NCBI GenBank assembly: GCA_965262255.1
Contig: OZ253505.1
Coordinates: 2,108,001-2,172,000, forward strand
DNA length: 64,000 nucleotides
Source: JANQQC01 sp965262255
GTDB taxonomy: Bacteria > Pseudomonadota > Alphaproteobacteria > Caulobacterales > Hyphomonadaceae
Direction of reading: 5' to 3'
Of this stretch, positions 40,403 to 50,659 are shown in pieces (positions within the stretch are counted from its first letter, which is position 1; every line of letters begins with the position of its first letter). The notes beneath the pieces were generated by a model that saw only the letters and a list, made by a program, of their open reading frames with translations, made no database searches and was not told the origin of the DNA. Position numbers and translations under genes: made by a program.

Positions 40403-41527
40403 TTAGTCTTGATTTATGACCTGATGCTCAGAGGCTAGGTATTCTATACTGCTCATTTCCTGCAACCGACTTGTCGTTCTTTGAAATTCAAACGCCCCAT
40501 CACCCGTTGTGTAAATTTTATGAGGTTGCTCGTCAGCTGTCGCAACAAGTTTGACCTTCGATTCATATAGTGTATCAATTAGAGTCACAAATCTAGCGGC
40601 TTCGTTTCTTTTGGCTTCAGTCAGAACCGGAATCCCGTCGATCAGTATTGTATGGTATTGAGCGGCAATTTCAAGATAGTCAGCTGCGCCTAGGGGATTA
40701 GCGCAAAGTTCATTAAACGTGAATCGCGCCACGCCAGCGGCGGCATTCTTAATCTCTAATTTTCTGCCCTTGACAACGATTGTTGATGGTTTAGGCACTG
40801 CACCGACGGTAAGGCGTTGCCAAGTTTCATCAATACTTGACCTAGATTGTTCATTGACAGGTGTTAGCCAAACAGGAGCCTGTGACAGACGATCCAGTCT
40901 GTAATCTTTGATTGCATCCAAGTGAAGGACTTCGCAGTTATCTCGCAACATACTGATAAATGGTGTGAACAGTTCTCTGTTTATTCCATTTGAATACAGG
41001 TCTTCAGGAACTCGGTTGGAGGTGGCAACGACGGTAAGTCCTTCATCGAAGAGGAAAGCAAACAAACGAGATAGAATCATAGCGTCCGCAATTTGAGTGA
41101 CTTGAAACTCGTCAAAGCACAGCAGGTTCGTTTTCGCGGCAATACGTCGAGCCGCCGATTCAATCGGATCGTCAAGAGAGGTTCTAGGACGAAATTTAGA
41201 TTTTTTTCGTTCGCGTTGGGTTAGTCTTCTCCAAGTTTTTATATGATGATGAGTCTCCTCCATGAAAGCGTGAAAATGTACTCGACGCTTAGAATCGATG
41301 GGAACGAGTTCAAAAAATAAGTCCATCAACATTGACTTTCCTCTGCCCACTCCTCCCCATATATATAATCCTTTTGGGGTTTCAGATTTTCGGAACCAAT
41401 GTTTGGGTTGATTCAAAAGACTTTCCGCTAGGTTATCCAACGTCAGACATGCCCGTCGCTGAGTTGAGTCAGCGATGAGAACTCCGGCTTCAACGCGGTT
41501 GTCGTATTCTCGTAGGATTGTTCTCAC
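40403..41527 (-). CDS. zapE: Cell division protein ZapE / AFG1-family ATPase
   Basis: About 374 residues with a P-loop GGVGRGKSMLMDLFF, Walker B LLCFDEFQVTQIADAM, the sensor segment VATSNRVPEDLYSNG and the DTLYESKVKLV C-terminal block of AFG1-like ATPases. ZapE acts at the Z-ring in enterics; the mitochondrial relative is linked to respiratory complex quality control. The open frame runs upstream to 41716 with non-homologous residues, so I chose the GTG at 41527, where the family's N-terminus (RTILREYDNRVEAG) begins. It overlaps nothing real upstream. Confidence 0.9.
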   Translation of the reverse strand: MRTILREYDNRVEAGVLIADSTQRRACLTLDNLAESLLNQPKHWFRKSETPKGLYIWGGVGRGKSMLMDLFFELVPIDSKRRVHFHAFMEETHHHIKTWRRLTQRERKKSKFRPRTSLDDPIESAARRIAAKTNLLCFDEFQVTQIADAMILSRLFAFLFDEGLTVVATSNRVPEDLYSNGINRELFTPFISMLRDNCEVLHLDAIKDYRLDRLSQAPVWLTPVNEQSRSSIDETWQRLTVGAVPKPSTIVVKGRKLEIKNAAAGVARFTFNELCANPLGAADYLEIAAQYHTILIDGIPVLTEAKRNEAARFVTLIDTLYESKVKLVATADEQPHKIYTTGDGAFEFQRTTSRLQEMSSIEYLASEHQVINQD

Positions 41528-41650
41528 GAACGTTTTTTTACCTTCAGGAATGAGGAAGCATAGCGTCTTCTCTAGCAAACAAATTGCATTTTGCTTGTAT
41601 ATTAAAAATTTGGTAATTTGGTAACTAAGGCAGTCTGGACTTTTAAGACT

Positions 41651-42550
41651 ATGCAACAGGTTCGAGGAATGGGCAAAGGGACAGAAGATAATTCTGTCTT
41701 CATACCAGCTGATCAAGACCCAAACTTACATATCATAGATACTTTGATACGTGAGAGATGCCCGAGTCTAGAGAGGCATTGGACTTGGCCTATAACGAAA
41801 CCTGTGCTGTACTCTATGCTGGGATATAAGATGGCTGTGAAAGTGGCTAACCAGATGCAAGGAATGAATGGTGCAGAAAGTTTTGACTTGTTATGCGAGA
41901 TACTGGAACTAGACCTAGAGTTCAATGGGGCAGAAAGACTTCCAAAAACCGGCATGGTGATAGTTGCTTCAAATCATCCGACTGGATTAGCTGACGGTGC
42001 TGCGGTTTGGGCGGCAATGAGATCAGTCCGAAAAGACGTGATGTTCTATGCCAACGCCGATGCTATCCGCATCAACCACGGATTTGACGATGTTATCATT
42101 CCAGTTGAATGGGTTCTGGAGAAGCGATCAACGGAGAAAACCAAAGAAACCCTGAGACGAACGAAGATTGCTATCGAGAAAGCAACATGTTTGATCATCT
42201 TTCCTTCTGGGAAACTAGCAAAGATGGTGAAAGGCGTTTTAACGGAACAAGAATGGATGCCAACCGTTGTCAGCTTAGCAAAAAAGAATAAAATCCCAAT
42301 TCTTCCATTACATGTTGGGGCAAAGAACTCGAAACTGTTCTATACTCTTTCACACATTCACGGTGAGCTGAGGAACATTACACTGTTCAATGAACTTCTA
42401 AACAAAAGGAAAACCAAATTCGTTATTCAGGCCGGAAATCTGATTCACCCTGATCAACTTGCTGGTGATACGAGAGAAGTGAACGAAAAATTGCAAAAAT
42501 TTGTGTCGTGTAAAATTGTTGAGAATCCGAATGCAGAATTTAAGGCTTAA
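41651..42550 (+). CDS. 1-acyl-glycerol-3-phosphate acyltransferase-like protein
   Basis: About 300 residues with the acyltransferase HX4D-type motif in VASNHPTGLADGAAVW and the second block IIFPSGKLAKM in place of the usual FPEGTRS. It probably acylates a phospholipid precursor, but members with this variant motif also act on other substrates. Start chosen at ATG 41651 (MQQVRGMGKG); ATG 41669 is a close alternative with GAGGA too near to it. Divergent from zapE. Confidence 0.8.
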   Translation: MQQVRGMGKGTEDNSVFIPADQDPNLHIIDTLIRERCPSLERHWTWPITKPVLYSMLGYKMAVKVANQMQGMNGAESFDLLCEILELDLEFNGAERLPKTGMVIVASNHPTGLADGAAVWAAMRSVRKDVMFYANADAIRINHGFDDVIIPVEWVLEKRSTEKTKETLRRTKIAIEKATCLIIFPSGKLAKMVKGVLTEQEWMPTVVSLAKKNKIPILPLHVGAKNSKLFYTLSHIHGELRNITLFNELLNKRKTKFVIQAGNLIHPDQLAGDTREVNEKLQKFVSCKIVENPNAEFKA

Positions 42551-42580
42551 AAAACCCAGTCTAATGCCCATTGAATAGCA

Positions 42581-45500
42581 TCAGATCATATCTAGGTCAG
42601 TCTGTTCGTCTAAGTAACAAAAGGTATTTAACAGTCTCATATGCTCGATAGTATTGCAAGGCGTATCGAGTAGACGACGGCTCGCAAAAACTAAGGCATA
42701 AATCTTTGCCCGAGACACGGCGACATTTATCCGGTTAAGTGAAAAGAGGAAGTCCAGTCCGCGCGGTATTTCATTTCCACTCGATGATGTCATTGATATA
42801 AGGCAAATAGGAGCTTCTTGTCCCTGAAATTTATCGATCGTTCCAACTCTAACTTTCTTGTGCAATGCACTAATCAAGGCGTTCACTTGAGCGTTGTAGG
42901 GAGCGACTACCATTATGTCTTCATAGTCTATGACTTTTGTTACTCCGTTACGATCTGTGAAATTTGATCCAATCAGAAACTCGATTTTGTGTTTTATCGC
43001 ATCGATCTCTTCAGGGGAATGTTGAGATCTGTGTTCATGAGATACATCAACAAAATGCGCCCCAAAAAGAGACTTACCATTCCGATCAGTCAGAGATTGT
43101 TGAGAGGCTGCTTCGTCGCTTTTTAGTTGCCCTTCATAAACCATTTCAGAAATAAAGTTGCAAACGCTTTCGTGCATTCGCCGAGTTGTTTTCAGGAAAA
43201 CTCCTTGAGAAGGGGGAACAACTCGGCTGTCTTTCATAATATACTCCAAACAAGAATCGCCGCTTTCTCCTGGATGACTTGCCTTGAGTGGCTGAGGAAG
43301 CTCTAAGGGATCGCCAACAAGAACGATATTTTCTGCACAAGAACTGATCGCCATTAGGTTTGCCGCTGATACCTGTCCAGCTTCATCAACGAACATGTAA
43401 TCAAAAACTTGAGAAAAATAGGATCCTTGCACGAAGCGAGAAAACAACCAAGCCGTTCCTCCGACGACATCAGCATCAGAGAAATCGTCATTTGCTGACG
43501 TCTGATAATAGTTATCAGGTAGTTTTTCTGTCTCTAATTCTCTTGTCTTTTGTGCGATCAGTATTTCCATATCATCGTCAATCGCATACTCAGAAACCAT
43601 TTTCAGTAGGTTGGTAATAGCTTTATGCGAGTTTGACGTAACTGCAACTCTTTTTCCTTCCTTTACTAAACGGCATATTGCTCTCGCACAGGTGTATGTT
43701 TTTCCGGTTCCAGGAGGTCCTTGAACGATTAAAGTAGAATTTGATAGGTTAGAAATTGCATCGATAGTTTGTTCAACCAAGCTGGCTTTGCCTGTCAGTA
43801 TTCGTTTGCGGTGATCTCTGAACAAAGGAACACTTTTGGTTACAAATTGCTCGACCGCTAAAATATTCGAATCACCATAGTTCACCATAGCTATAACTTT
43901 TTCGAGAGCGCTCGAAATAGAGCGAGTGTCGTACGGTTTAGGAGGAAGTAAATCTAGTCTTGGTGGTGTCCCAGTTTTCAGATTAATATTGAGAGTGATT
44001 TCGCACTTTTCTATATCTAATTTGACAATTACAACTTCCTTTATAGTGTTGAGTATAGACACACATGGACGGTCAAGGTCTTTTAACTTAGTTTCCTGTT
44101 CGGGATAGCGATAGTGAGCTATATTAACTAAATTTTTACTCGAGACTCTCATCCTTTCGTTTTTTCTTTGTTTTGCTGATACGCTTTTTTGTCTATCGTA
44201 CTCATCATCTATTTTTGGCGTATCTTCAATTAATTCTAAACCTGCTAGACATTCTGTATCAGAAATCAAATCCTCAAAACTTTTTCCGCGTTTATCAAAA
44301 ATACTCCACCACGTGGGTTTTTCTTCTCTCTTATGAAAATCCCGAACATCAATTAGCATTTGCTTTGGAGCATCACTTTGTTTTGGATCGACAAGCCAAT
44401 CTTCTTTTTCAAAACCTTGTTCTGCATAAGTATCCTGTTCATAGATATACGTACTCTTCTTAGGATACTTATCTTTAAACTTAATATTCGTTCCCCTTGG
44501 CCAGACGTGATCTTCTGGTAGTACTTTCCTGATCATCCAATTATGCAATTCGTAAAGTGATATGCAGTCTTTTGTATTGTATTCTTTGATTTCTTCCAAA
44601 ATAGAATCATCTTCCATGTCAAGCCATTGCTCATAGGCGACTATGCTGTCAAAACCAGAAGAAACTTCTTCATCACGCTTGTCCATATAGAACACCTCTA
44701 TATCCTTTAGCGAATAACCTGGTTCAGAAGAAAATAATCCACCTTGAACGACTTTATAGAGATCAATGAATCGTCCATTTCTTAACAAAACGTCTAGTAA
44801 ATTCTCTCGAGTCCGACTTCGAGCAGTTGATCTCCGAAGAGATGTTAATTCGTATGGAGCATAGTGGTAAATGTGAGCGTTTGGGTATTGTTCGAGTCTC
44901 TCGATAAAAAAATCGATAACTTCCTCAATCGCTTCTCTTTCTTTACTTAAATCGTGATTCCAAACATTTTTATACTTAACGAGTTCGTCATCATAAAAAC
45001 AAATGCCGTGCAGATAATCTAGTCCACCTTTCTCTAAAAAGGGATCCCCTTCGATGTCGTAATAAATATCTCCTTTACTTGGTTTCGGTAATAAATCAAA
45101 CCCATGTCCTAACTTTGGTTTTTTCAATTTAAAAGTAGGAGGCGCTCCTTGCCGTCTTTGAACTTGGAGTTTTGCTTGTTCGACTAGGTTTTCCTGCGTG
45201 TTTTCAGCAAGACGAGGTATCTTATTACTTAATTTGGACAGTGCGGTCATCGTGGTGACCCCCGCAGCTTCAAGTTTATCTCTCTGGCTTGTACGGATAT
45301 TTGCGACCAACACTAGGCTGTCTGTTGCTTCCCAAGTAGAATTGCATACGTCGCGCCAACGACACAGCTCACAAAAGGGATTGGGTTGTGGTCGTGTTTC
45401 AGGTCGATTCTCTATAAACTCTTCCAATCTCCGGCGCGAGAATTGTGTGTAAGAAGCGTATTCACTTAAATTGAATGAAAACTTAGTATTGTCGCCGAGT

Positions 45501-46003
45501 TCTATGTGTGCTTGTTTCGGGGATTGACCTTGTATTTCTCTAACAAAATCGGAATAAAGTGAAACTTGCAGTACATGTTCCGGTTTCGGCTTTCTACTTA
45601 ACTTGGTGTCGGATACCTCATAAGACCAATTGCCTAGTTTGGATTTTTGATCAACCTTATAAAGAAAATCTGCAAACCCGGCCCATTTTCCTGAACTTAG
45701 TGAGGCTTGAATGATGACATCGCGTTCATCTTCCATTGCTTCAATTGTTTCTGCACGTCCTTGGTCAGGGGAATCCGTACCAATTTTTACAACGTCCAAT
45801 CCCTGGTCTATCAGAGACTGCATATGGCGTTCTTCACGCTGAACTCCGTGTTTGTGAAGTAATTTGATTCCTTCATTATCCTTGGCAGGCTGAATGTCTC
45901 CTTTCTCAAGAAAGCGGACGTCTAAGCTCGTCAAATGACGACATTTTTTGAAATTCATCAAGTCTGTAGCAGACAGAATCAGAAGCGAGTCAGCAAGTTT
46001 CAT
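42581..46003 (-). CDS. TM0106-type RecB-like nuclease fused to superfamily 1 helicase
   Basis: 1,140 residues. The N-terminal RecB-like nuclease (about 1-220) includes ADFLYKVDQ and EVSDTKLSRKPKPEHVLQ, with a four-Cys-type patch near FCELCRWRDVC. A central RNase H-like domain reads IYYDIEGDPF, then NTKDCISLYELHNW. The C-terminal Dna2/UPF1-type helicase has Walker A VQGPPGTGKTYTC, Walker B YMFVDEAGQVSAANL, VGDPLELPQP and VGTIDKFQGQEAPICLI. This is the TM0106-like family, thought to process nucleic acids and sometimes found in accessory islands. Function in the cell is unproven. Convergent with the acyltransferase gene. Confidence 0.88.
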   Translation of the reverse strand: MKLADSLLILSATDLMNFKKCRHLTSLDVRFLEKGDIQPAKDNEGIKLLHKHGVQREERHMQSLIDQGLDVVKIGTDSPDQGRAETIEAMEDERDVIIQASLSSGKWAGFADFLYKVDQKSKLGNWSYEVSDTKLSRKPKPEHVLQVSLYSDFVREIQGQSPKQAHIELGDNTKFSFNLSEYASYTQFSRRRLEEFIENRPETRPQPNPFCELCRWRDVCNSTWEATDSLVLVANIRTSQRDKLEAAGVTTMTALSKLSNKIPRLAENTQENLVEQAKLQVQRRQGAPPTFKLKKPKLGHGFDLLPKPSKGDIYYDIEGDPFLEKGGLDYLHGICFYDDELVKYKNVWNHDLSKEREAIEEVIDFFIERLEQYPNAHIYHYAPYELTSLRRSTARSRTRENLLDVLLRNGRFIDLYKVVQGGLFSSEPGYSLKDIEVFYMDKRDEEVSSGFDSIVAYEQWLDMEDDSILEEIKEYNTKDCISLYELHNWMIRKVLPEDHVWPRGTNIKFKDKYPKKSTYIYEQDTYAEQGFEKEDWLVDPKQSDAPKQMLIDVRDFHKREEKPTWWSIFDKRGKSFEDLISDTECLAGLELIEDTPKIDDEYDRQKSVSAKQRKNERMRVSSKNLVNIAHYRYPEQETKLKDLDRPCVSILNTIKEVVIVKLDIEKCEITLNINLKTGTPPRLDLLPPKPYDTRSISSALEKVIAMVNYGDSNILAVEQFVTKSVPLFRDHRKRILTGKASLVEQTIDAISNLSNSTLIVQGPPGTGKTYTCARAICRLVKEGKRVAVTSNSHKAITNLLKMVSEYAIDDDMEILIAQKTRELETEKLPDNYYQTSANDDFSDADVVGGTAWLFSRFVQGSYFSQVFDYMFVDEAGQVSAANLMAISSCAENIVLVGDPLELPQPLKASHPGESGDSCLEYIMKDSRVVPPSQGVFLKTTRRMHESVCNFISEMVYEGQLKSDEAASQQSLTDRNGKSLFGAHFVDVSHEHRSQHSPEEIDAIKHKIEFLIGSNFTDRNGVTKVIDYEDIMVVAPYNAQVNALISALHKKVRVGTIDKFQGQEAPICLISMTSSSGNEIPRGLDFLFSLNRINVAVSRAKIYALVFASRRLLDTPCNTIEHMRLLNTFCYLDEQTDLDMI

Positions 46004-46048
46004 TAGGTGAAAATGTACAAGTTTCCATTCAATTCAGAATAGGCATGG

Positions 46049-46336
46049 TTAACGTCGGCGCAGGGTCTTGCCAAATTTCATTTTTGTGATTCGTCGTCCA
46101 GCTGTAATAACTGAACCGTCTTCCGCTACAACGACGTAGCAGTTAAGTTTCTTTTCGACTGCTCGGTAGAATTCTTGCCCCATCTCCCATCGCAACCGAT
46201 TACGAGCCTTTTTGGTCATTCGGTAGATCGCCGCTCCTTTGTTGTATCCCATCTCGCCGTACTCTATGATCAGTTCCACTATTCGGAGTGGAATCGAACG
46301 CTGTTGACATCGGGATCGTGCATGAATTGTATACAT
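46049..46336 (-). CDS. DUF4258-like small protein
   Basis: About 95 residues: MYTIHARSRCQQRSIP, VELIIEYGEMGYNKGAA and LNCYVVVAEDGSVITAGRR. The pattern (His-Ala-x-x-Arg near the start, a beta-rich C-terminus) resembles DUF4258-type RelE-like folds, but no partner antitoxin is adjacent. A TTG at 46444 would add 36 residues without a binding site, so I chose ATG 46336. Probably an independent accessory gene. Confidence 0.6.
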   Translation of the reverse strand: MYTIHARSRCQQRSIPLRIVELIIEYGEMGYNKGAAIYRMTKKARNRLRWEMGQEFYRAVEKKLNCYVVVAEDGSVITAGRRITKMKFGKTLRRR

Positions 46337-46625
46337 ATTGATAGTTAGACCTTGGTTTTGAGCTAAAGTCAACAATTTTCGCTCGTATCGCGTCGGATGA
46401 TCGAACACTTGGTAAGGTAATTCGCATTGGTTAAATGAGGACAATGGAGCTAACGAGCAGGATTTTTGATGACGATTCGACGATTTTCAGGTAGTATTCA
46501 GAATACTCACTGTTTGGCTTCTGCATTCCATTATCGTTAGTCTCGCGATTTCTGACGAGGACTAACTTGGCAGAAGCGAATCAGAAGATTTTACCTCTAA
46601 ACTTGCTTATTGATTCGGCAGTCAG

Positions 46626-48059
46626 ATGCAACAATTTTCTCCTTTCAATTTGGGTACCGTTCATTTTGTAGGTATCGGCGGCATAGGAATGTCGGGCATA
46701 GCTGAGATTATGCTAGAGATGGGATACAAGGTGCAAGGTTCCGATATACGTAACAGTGCAAACGTCGAACGGCTAAGAAGCGCTGGAATACCTATAAACA
46801 TTGGGCATGTTGCAGAGAATGTAGACAACGTAGCTGCCGTCGTAATCTCATCTGCAGTTACTTCCGAGAATGTTGAAGTACAAGCGGCGCGGTCTAAAGG
46901 GATACCAGTGGTGAGTCGCGCCAACATGCTCGGGGAGGTTGTCCGTCTCAAATGGTCGGTCGCAGTGGCGGGAACTCACGGTAAGACGACTACCACTAGT
47001 TTGGTTGCCGCCCTTTTAGATTCCGCGGGATTAGATCCAACTGTCATCAATGGCGGAATCGTTAACGCGTATGATTCCAATGCGAAGTCAGGTAAGGGAG
47101 ATTGGATTGTTATAGAAGCTGACGAAAGCGATGGTACGATCGCTAAACTTTCCCCGACTGTCTCGATCGTTACAAATATAGACCCCGAACATATGGAGTT
47201 TTATCGGTCAGAAGAAAAACTCCATAATGCGTTTGATACTTTTGTTGAGAATATCCCGTTTTATGGATTTGCAGTATTATGTACAGATCACCCGGAAGTA
47301 AAAGCATTAGCGGAAAGAATAACCGACAGAAAAAAAATTAGTTACGGATTTAATGAAGACGCTGAGGTAAGAGCACTTAATATAAACTTTGAACAAAACG
47401 TTAGTAAATTCAGTGTAGAAATTAAAAAAAGAGATTCAGAACATATTATATTAATATATGACCTTGAATTACCAATGGCGGGCGAACACAATGTTCAAAA
47501 CGCGCTTGCTGCAATTGCGGTTGCAGATGAACTCGGAGCTAAAGAAAATGATATACGGGCTGGGTTAAGGAATTTTGCCGGAGTAAAACGACGCTTTACG
47601 CAAGTCGGAGAATGGGAAATCGCACAGAATCAACGTACGGTACGAATCATCGACGACTATGGTCATCATCCGGTAGAGATTTCCGCAGTGCTAAAAGCAG
47701 CGCGTTCAATTGTAAATGATGGTCAAATTATAGCGGTAGTGCAACCCCACAGATTTTCACGGCTAAAGCACCTATTTGATGAATTTTCGACGTGCTTTAA
47801 TGATGCAAATGACGTAATTGTTATGCCGGTATATAAAGCCGGTGAAAGCCCCATTGATGGAGTAAATCACGAAGAGTTAGCCACGCGTATGAAGTTACAC
47901 GGTCACTCTTCCGTGCAGACATTAAATTCGTTTGATCCCCTCGCGAGAACGATAGCTAAAATAGCTCAACCAGGAGGAATTGTTATTTGTTTAGGGGCAG
48001 GAGATATCACTGTCCATGCGAATGAACTTGCAAAAAGATTAAGAGTTCTATCCTTATAA
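46626..48059 (+). CDS. murC: UDP-N-acetylmuramate--L-alanine ligase
   Basis: 477 residues: N-terminal nucleotide-binding motif VGIGGIGMSGIAEIMLEMG, Mur ligase P-loop VAGTHGKTTTTSLVAALL, EADESDGTIAKL with the Mg ligand region, and the C-terminal DDYGHHPVEI and VVQPHRFSRLKHLFDEF. It adds L-Ala to UDP-MurNAc in peptidoglycan synthesis. Other mur genes are outside the window. Convergent with prmC seven bases away. Confidence 0.97.
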   Translation: MQQFSPFNLGTVHFVGIGGIGMSGIAEIMLEMGYKVQGSDIRNSANVERLRSAGIPINIGHVAENVDNVAAVVISSAVTSENVEVQAARSKGIPVVSRANMLGEVVRLKWSVAVAGTHGKTTTTSLVAALLDSAGLDPTVINGGIVNAYDSNAKSGKGDWIVIEADESDGTIAKLSPTVSIVTNIDPEHMEFYRSEEKLHNAFDTFVENIPFYGFAVLCTDHPEVKALAERITDRKKISYGFNEDAEVRALNINFEQNVSKFSVEIKKRDSEHIILIYDLELPMAGEHNVQNALAAIAVADELGAKENDIRAGLRNFAGVKRRFTQVGEWEIAQNQRTVRIIDDYGHHPVEISAVLKAARSIVNDGQIIAVVQPHRFSRLKHLFDEFSTCFNDANDVIVMPVYKAGESPIDGVNHEELATRMKLHGHSSVQTLNSFDPLARTIAKIAQPGGIVICLGAGDITVHANELAKRLRVLSL

Positions 48060-48066
48060 AATAATC

Positions 48067-48900
48067 TTAACGACGTGCGACTACTACTCTGTCATGTCCA
48101 GATAAATCTTTCTTCACAGATATTTGAGTATAACTATAATACTCAAGTATTCTCGGCACAGTAAAACCTTGATCGTATCCGATCTCTAGGACTAACCAAG
48201 AACCAGGTTTCATCTTTGTTTTTCCAATTTTCGAAATTTCCTCAAAGCACTTTAATCCATCTGTTCCTCCGTCGAGTGCTATTCTTGGATCTGCGTCTCT
48301 GACATCTTTTGGCAATTTTTCAATTTCGTCGCTCGCGATATAAGGAGGATTACAGACTATAAGAGCGCAATCTTCCCACCCATTCCAGTCGTTCCAGTCT
48401 ATCGAAAGAAAAGTTGTTCTAGAATTTAAATTGTTAAGAATCAAATTTTCGATCGCCAAAGCTATAGCGTCCTTTGATATATCTATTCCAATGCCGCTTA
48501 ACTGAGTTCTTCGTGATAGTAGAGCTAGTAGTATGCATCCTGACCCTGTTCCTAAATCTGCTACACATTGACGGCTATTTTCATCTATTAGTTCAAGGCA
48601 AGCATCGACGATTAACTCAGTATCTTGTCTCGGAACTAATGCCCGTCGATCGCACTTGAGGTCAAGACCGTAAAAGCAGGTATTTCCTAGAATGTGTTGT
48701 AGCGGTTCTCCGTTGACGCGACGATCTATCATCTGCTTTAGATTTGGTGCAAGAAAGTTGGCGAAGTGAACCGAATCTTCCTTATCGGGTGAACTATCAC
48801 CATAATATTCTTCGTAAAGAAGTTTCGCCTCAAAAGCAGGAGAGTCAATTGGGCCCGTCCGAAGCGACGTTTCGATCGCTTTAAGTATCAGATGACTCAT
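48067..48900 (-). CDS. prmC: Release factor glutamine methyltransferase
   Basis: 277 residues: N-terminal helical domain ending GEPLQHILG, SAM-binding VADLGTGSGCILLALL, and the catalytic NPPYIASDE motif specific to Gln N5-methylation. It methylates the GGQ Gln of release factors. Its ATG overlaps the prfA stop as ATGA, the standard coupled pair. Confidence 0.96.
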   Translation of the reverse strand: MSHLILKAIETSLRTGPIDSPAFEAKLLYEEYYGDSSPDKEDSVHFANFLAPNLKQMIDRRVNGEPLQHILGNTCFYGLDLKCDRRALVPRQDTELIVDACLELIDENSRQCVADLGTGSGCILLALLSRRTQLSGIGIDISKDAIALAIENLILNNLNSRTTFLSIDWNDWNGWEDCALIVCNPPYIASDEIEKLPKDVRDADPRIALDGGTDGLKCFEEISKIGKTKMKPGSWLVLEIGYDQGFTVPRILEYYSYTQISVKKDLSGHDRVVVARR

Positions 48901-49976
48901 ACATTGCCTTCATCTAAGGCTGCTAAACGCCGGGTTTCGTCTTCGGTTCGTAGTGCTTCTATAACTTCACTTAGCTTGTCACCTTCAATAATTCGATCAA
49001 GTGAGTAAAGCGTTAGTCCAATTCTATGGTCGGTTACTCGGTTTTCAGGGAAGTTGTAGGTTCGAATTTTTTGCGAGCGATCCCCGGATCCTACCTGAGA
49101 TGTGCGGGATTCTGCCCGAGCCTTATCTCTCTCTGCCCGTTCTTTCTCGTAGAGTCGAACTTTTAATACCTCCAAGGCTTTTTCGCGGTTTACGTGTTGT
49201 GACTTCTCCGAGCTGGATGCAGTAATACCTGTTGGAATGTGGGTCATTCGAATCGCGGATTCTGTTTTATTTACGTGTTGCCCTCCAGCTCCTGATGATC
49301 GCATTCTTTCGATTCGCAGATCAGATTCCCGAATCTCTATTTCTATATGTTCAGGAACGGGCAATACCGCGACCGTGGCGGCGGAGGTGTGCACTCGTCC
49401 TTGGGCTTCGGTAACGGGAACTCGTTGAACCCGATGTACCCCGCTTTCCCATTTCATTAGGGCAAACACTCCGTTTCCCGATACTTTTGCAACCACCTCC
49501 TTATATCCTCCTGCTTCGCCGCTAGACTCTGTATTGATGTCAAACGACCATCCTTCATTGGCTGCGAATCTCTTATACATTCGGTACAGGTCGCCAGCAA
49601 AAATAGCCGCTTCATTACCTCCCGTCCCCGCTCTTATTTCTATAAATATATCTGCGTCGTCATCGGTATCTTTTGGAAGCAATAAGCGTTGCATTTCGCT
49701 TTCAAGTTCAGGTAGCTTATTGTTAAGAACTGCTAGTTCCTCTTTGGCCAGTTGCGCGAGCTCAGCATCAGAGGCAGTTGATTCACTTTCCGCCTCAGCT
49801 ATAGCGTCCATCACATTAACAAGGTTAAGCGCCCGCTCCGTGATGGGCTTAAGCTCAGTATGCTCTTTAGATAGAGCAATGATCTCATTGCTGTCGCTAC
49901 AAACAGCAATACGCGCTTCGACTTCTTCGAAGCGGTCGATAACTTGCGTAAGGCGCTGACGTGAAAGGCGAGACAT
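48897..49976 (-). CDS. prfA: Peptide chain release factor 1
   Basis: 359 residues: the stop-codon recognition motif PVT in VQRVPVTEAQGRVHTSA (PAT in E. coli RF1), and the catalytic GGQ in SSGAGGQHVNKTESAIR, methylated by PrmC downstream. Terminates at UAA and UAG. Next to prmC, as in most bacteria. Confidence 0.97.
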   Translation of the reverse strand: MSRLSRQRLTQVIDRFEEVEARIAVCSDSNEIIALSKEHTELKPITERALNLVNVMDAIAEAESESTASDAELAQLAKEELAVLNNKLPELESEMQRLLLPKDTDDDADIFIEIRAGTGGNEAAIFAGDLYRMYKRFAANEGWSFDINTESSGEAGGYKEVVAKVSGNGVFALMKWESGVHRVQRVPVTEAQGRVHTSAATVAVLPVPEHIEIEIRESDLRIERMRSSGAGGQHVNKTESAIRMTHIPTGITASSSEKSQHVNREKALEVLKVRLYEKERAERDKARAESRTSQVGSGDRSQKIRTYNFPENRVTDHRIGLTLYSLDRIIEGDKLSEVIEALRTEDETRRLAALDEGNV

Positions 49977-50004
49977 AAGATTATCTCGCCATTTCAGTGG
50001 TGAG

Positions 50005-50436
50005 CTAAGCGATTACGCGGATTACCTCGTTAACAGCCAAAACGACTAAAGCAAGGGACGCCAAAGCAAAAACACTAAATCGCACAAGGACTTTTGGAGA
50101 AAGAACCTGAACAAATGAATGCGCTATTCTAAGAACGGCATAACCCCAGCTTAGGTAGGTAACAAGCGGGCTAGCGCCATCCGTTAATGCAATGTAAAAC
50201 ATTAAAGCATAGAACAGCGTAGGTTGCTCATGCAGATGATTGTAATTGTCGGCGACAGCACGTACATCAGAGGACATTTTGTCGTGATAGGTGCCAGGAT
50301 GACGGGCATCATCTACATTCATCCCGGATTTTTGCATCGCGGGTATCCGCGTTGCGTACATCCAGAAAAACATAACCACTGTCCAAGTGATTAAAACCAA
50401 TACAGGCAGCAGGAGCTGCAGTTGATCGTTATCCAT
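50005..50436 (-). CDS. MAPEG family membrane protein
   Basis: About 143 residues with four predicted transmembrane helices and the MAPEG segment NYNHLHEQPTLFYALMFYIAL, plus VLRIAHSFVQVLS. Eukaryotic MAPEGs are glutathione- and eicosanoid-related; the bacterial substrate is unknown. ATG 50436 has GGAG six bases upstream and is chosen over ATG 50448 and the upstream in-frame start at 50478. Confidence 0.88.
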   Translation of the reverse strand: MDNDQLQLLLPVLVLITWTVVMFFWMYATRIPAMQKSGMNVDDARHPGTYHDKMSSDVRAVADNYNHLHEQPTLFYALMFYIALTDGASPLVTYLSWGYAVLRIAHSFVQVLSPKVLVRFSVFALASLALVVLAVNEVIRVIA

Positions 50437-50659
50437 AGTTGTCTCCATAGGATAAGTAGGTATGACATTATGCCGCAAAATTGTCTAACTGCAAACAAAA
50501 AAACGAAAAAAATCAAAGGTAATCTTGAATTTATAGTCCAAATAAGGGACTCGTGTAAGCCGGTAATCCCTCTAGATACTAAACTTTCGGCGTTAGAAGA
50601 GCAACAACGAGCAGGTTCAAACCAAACCTGTGTGGGATGCCAGTACAGACGACTCACCT

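Noticed and set aside
41528..41716. N-terminal extension of the zapE frame
   Set aside because: Residues there match no AFG1/ZapE protein, and the extension runs into the divergent acyltransferase frame.
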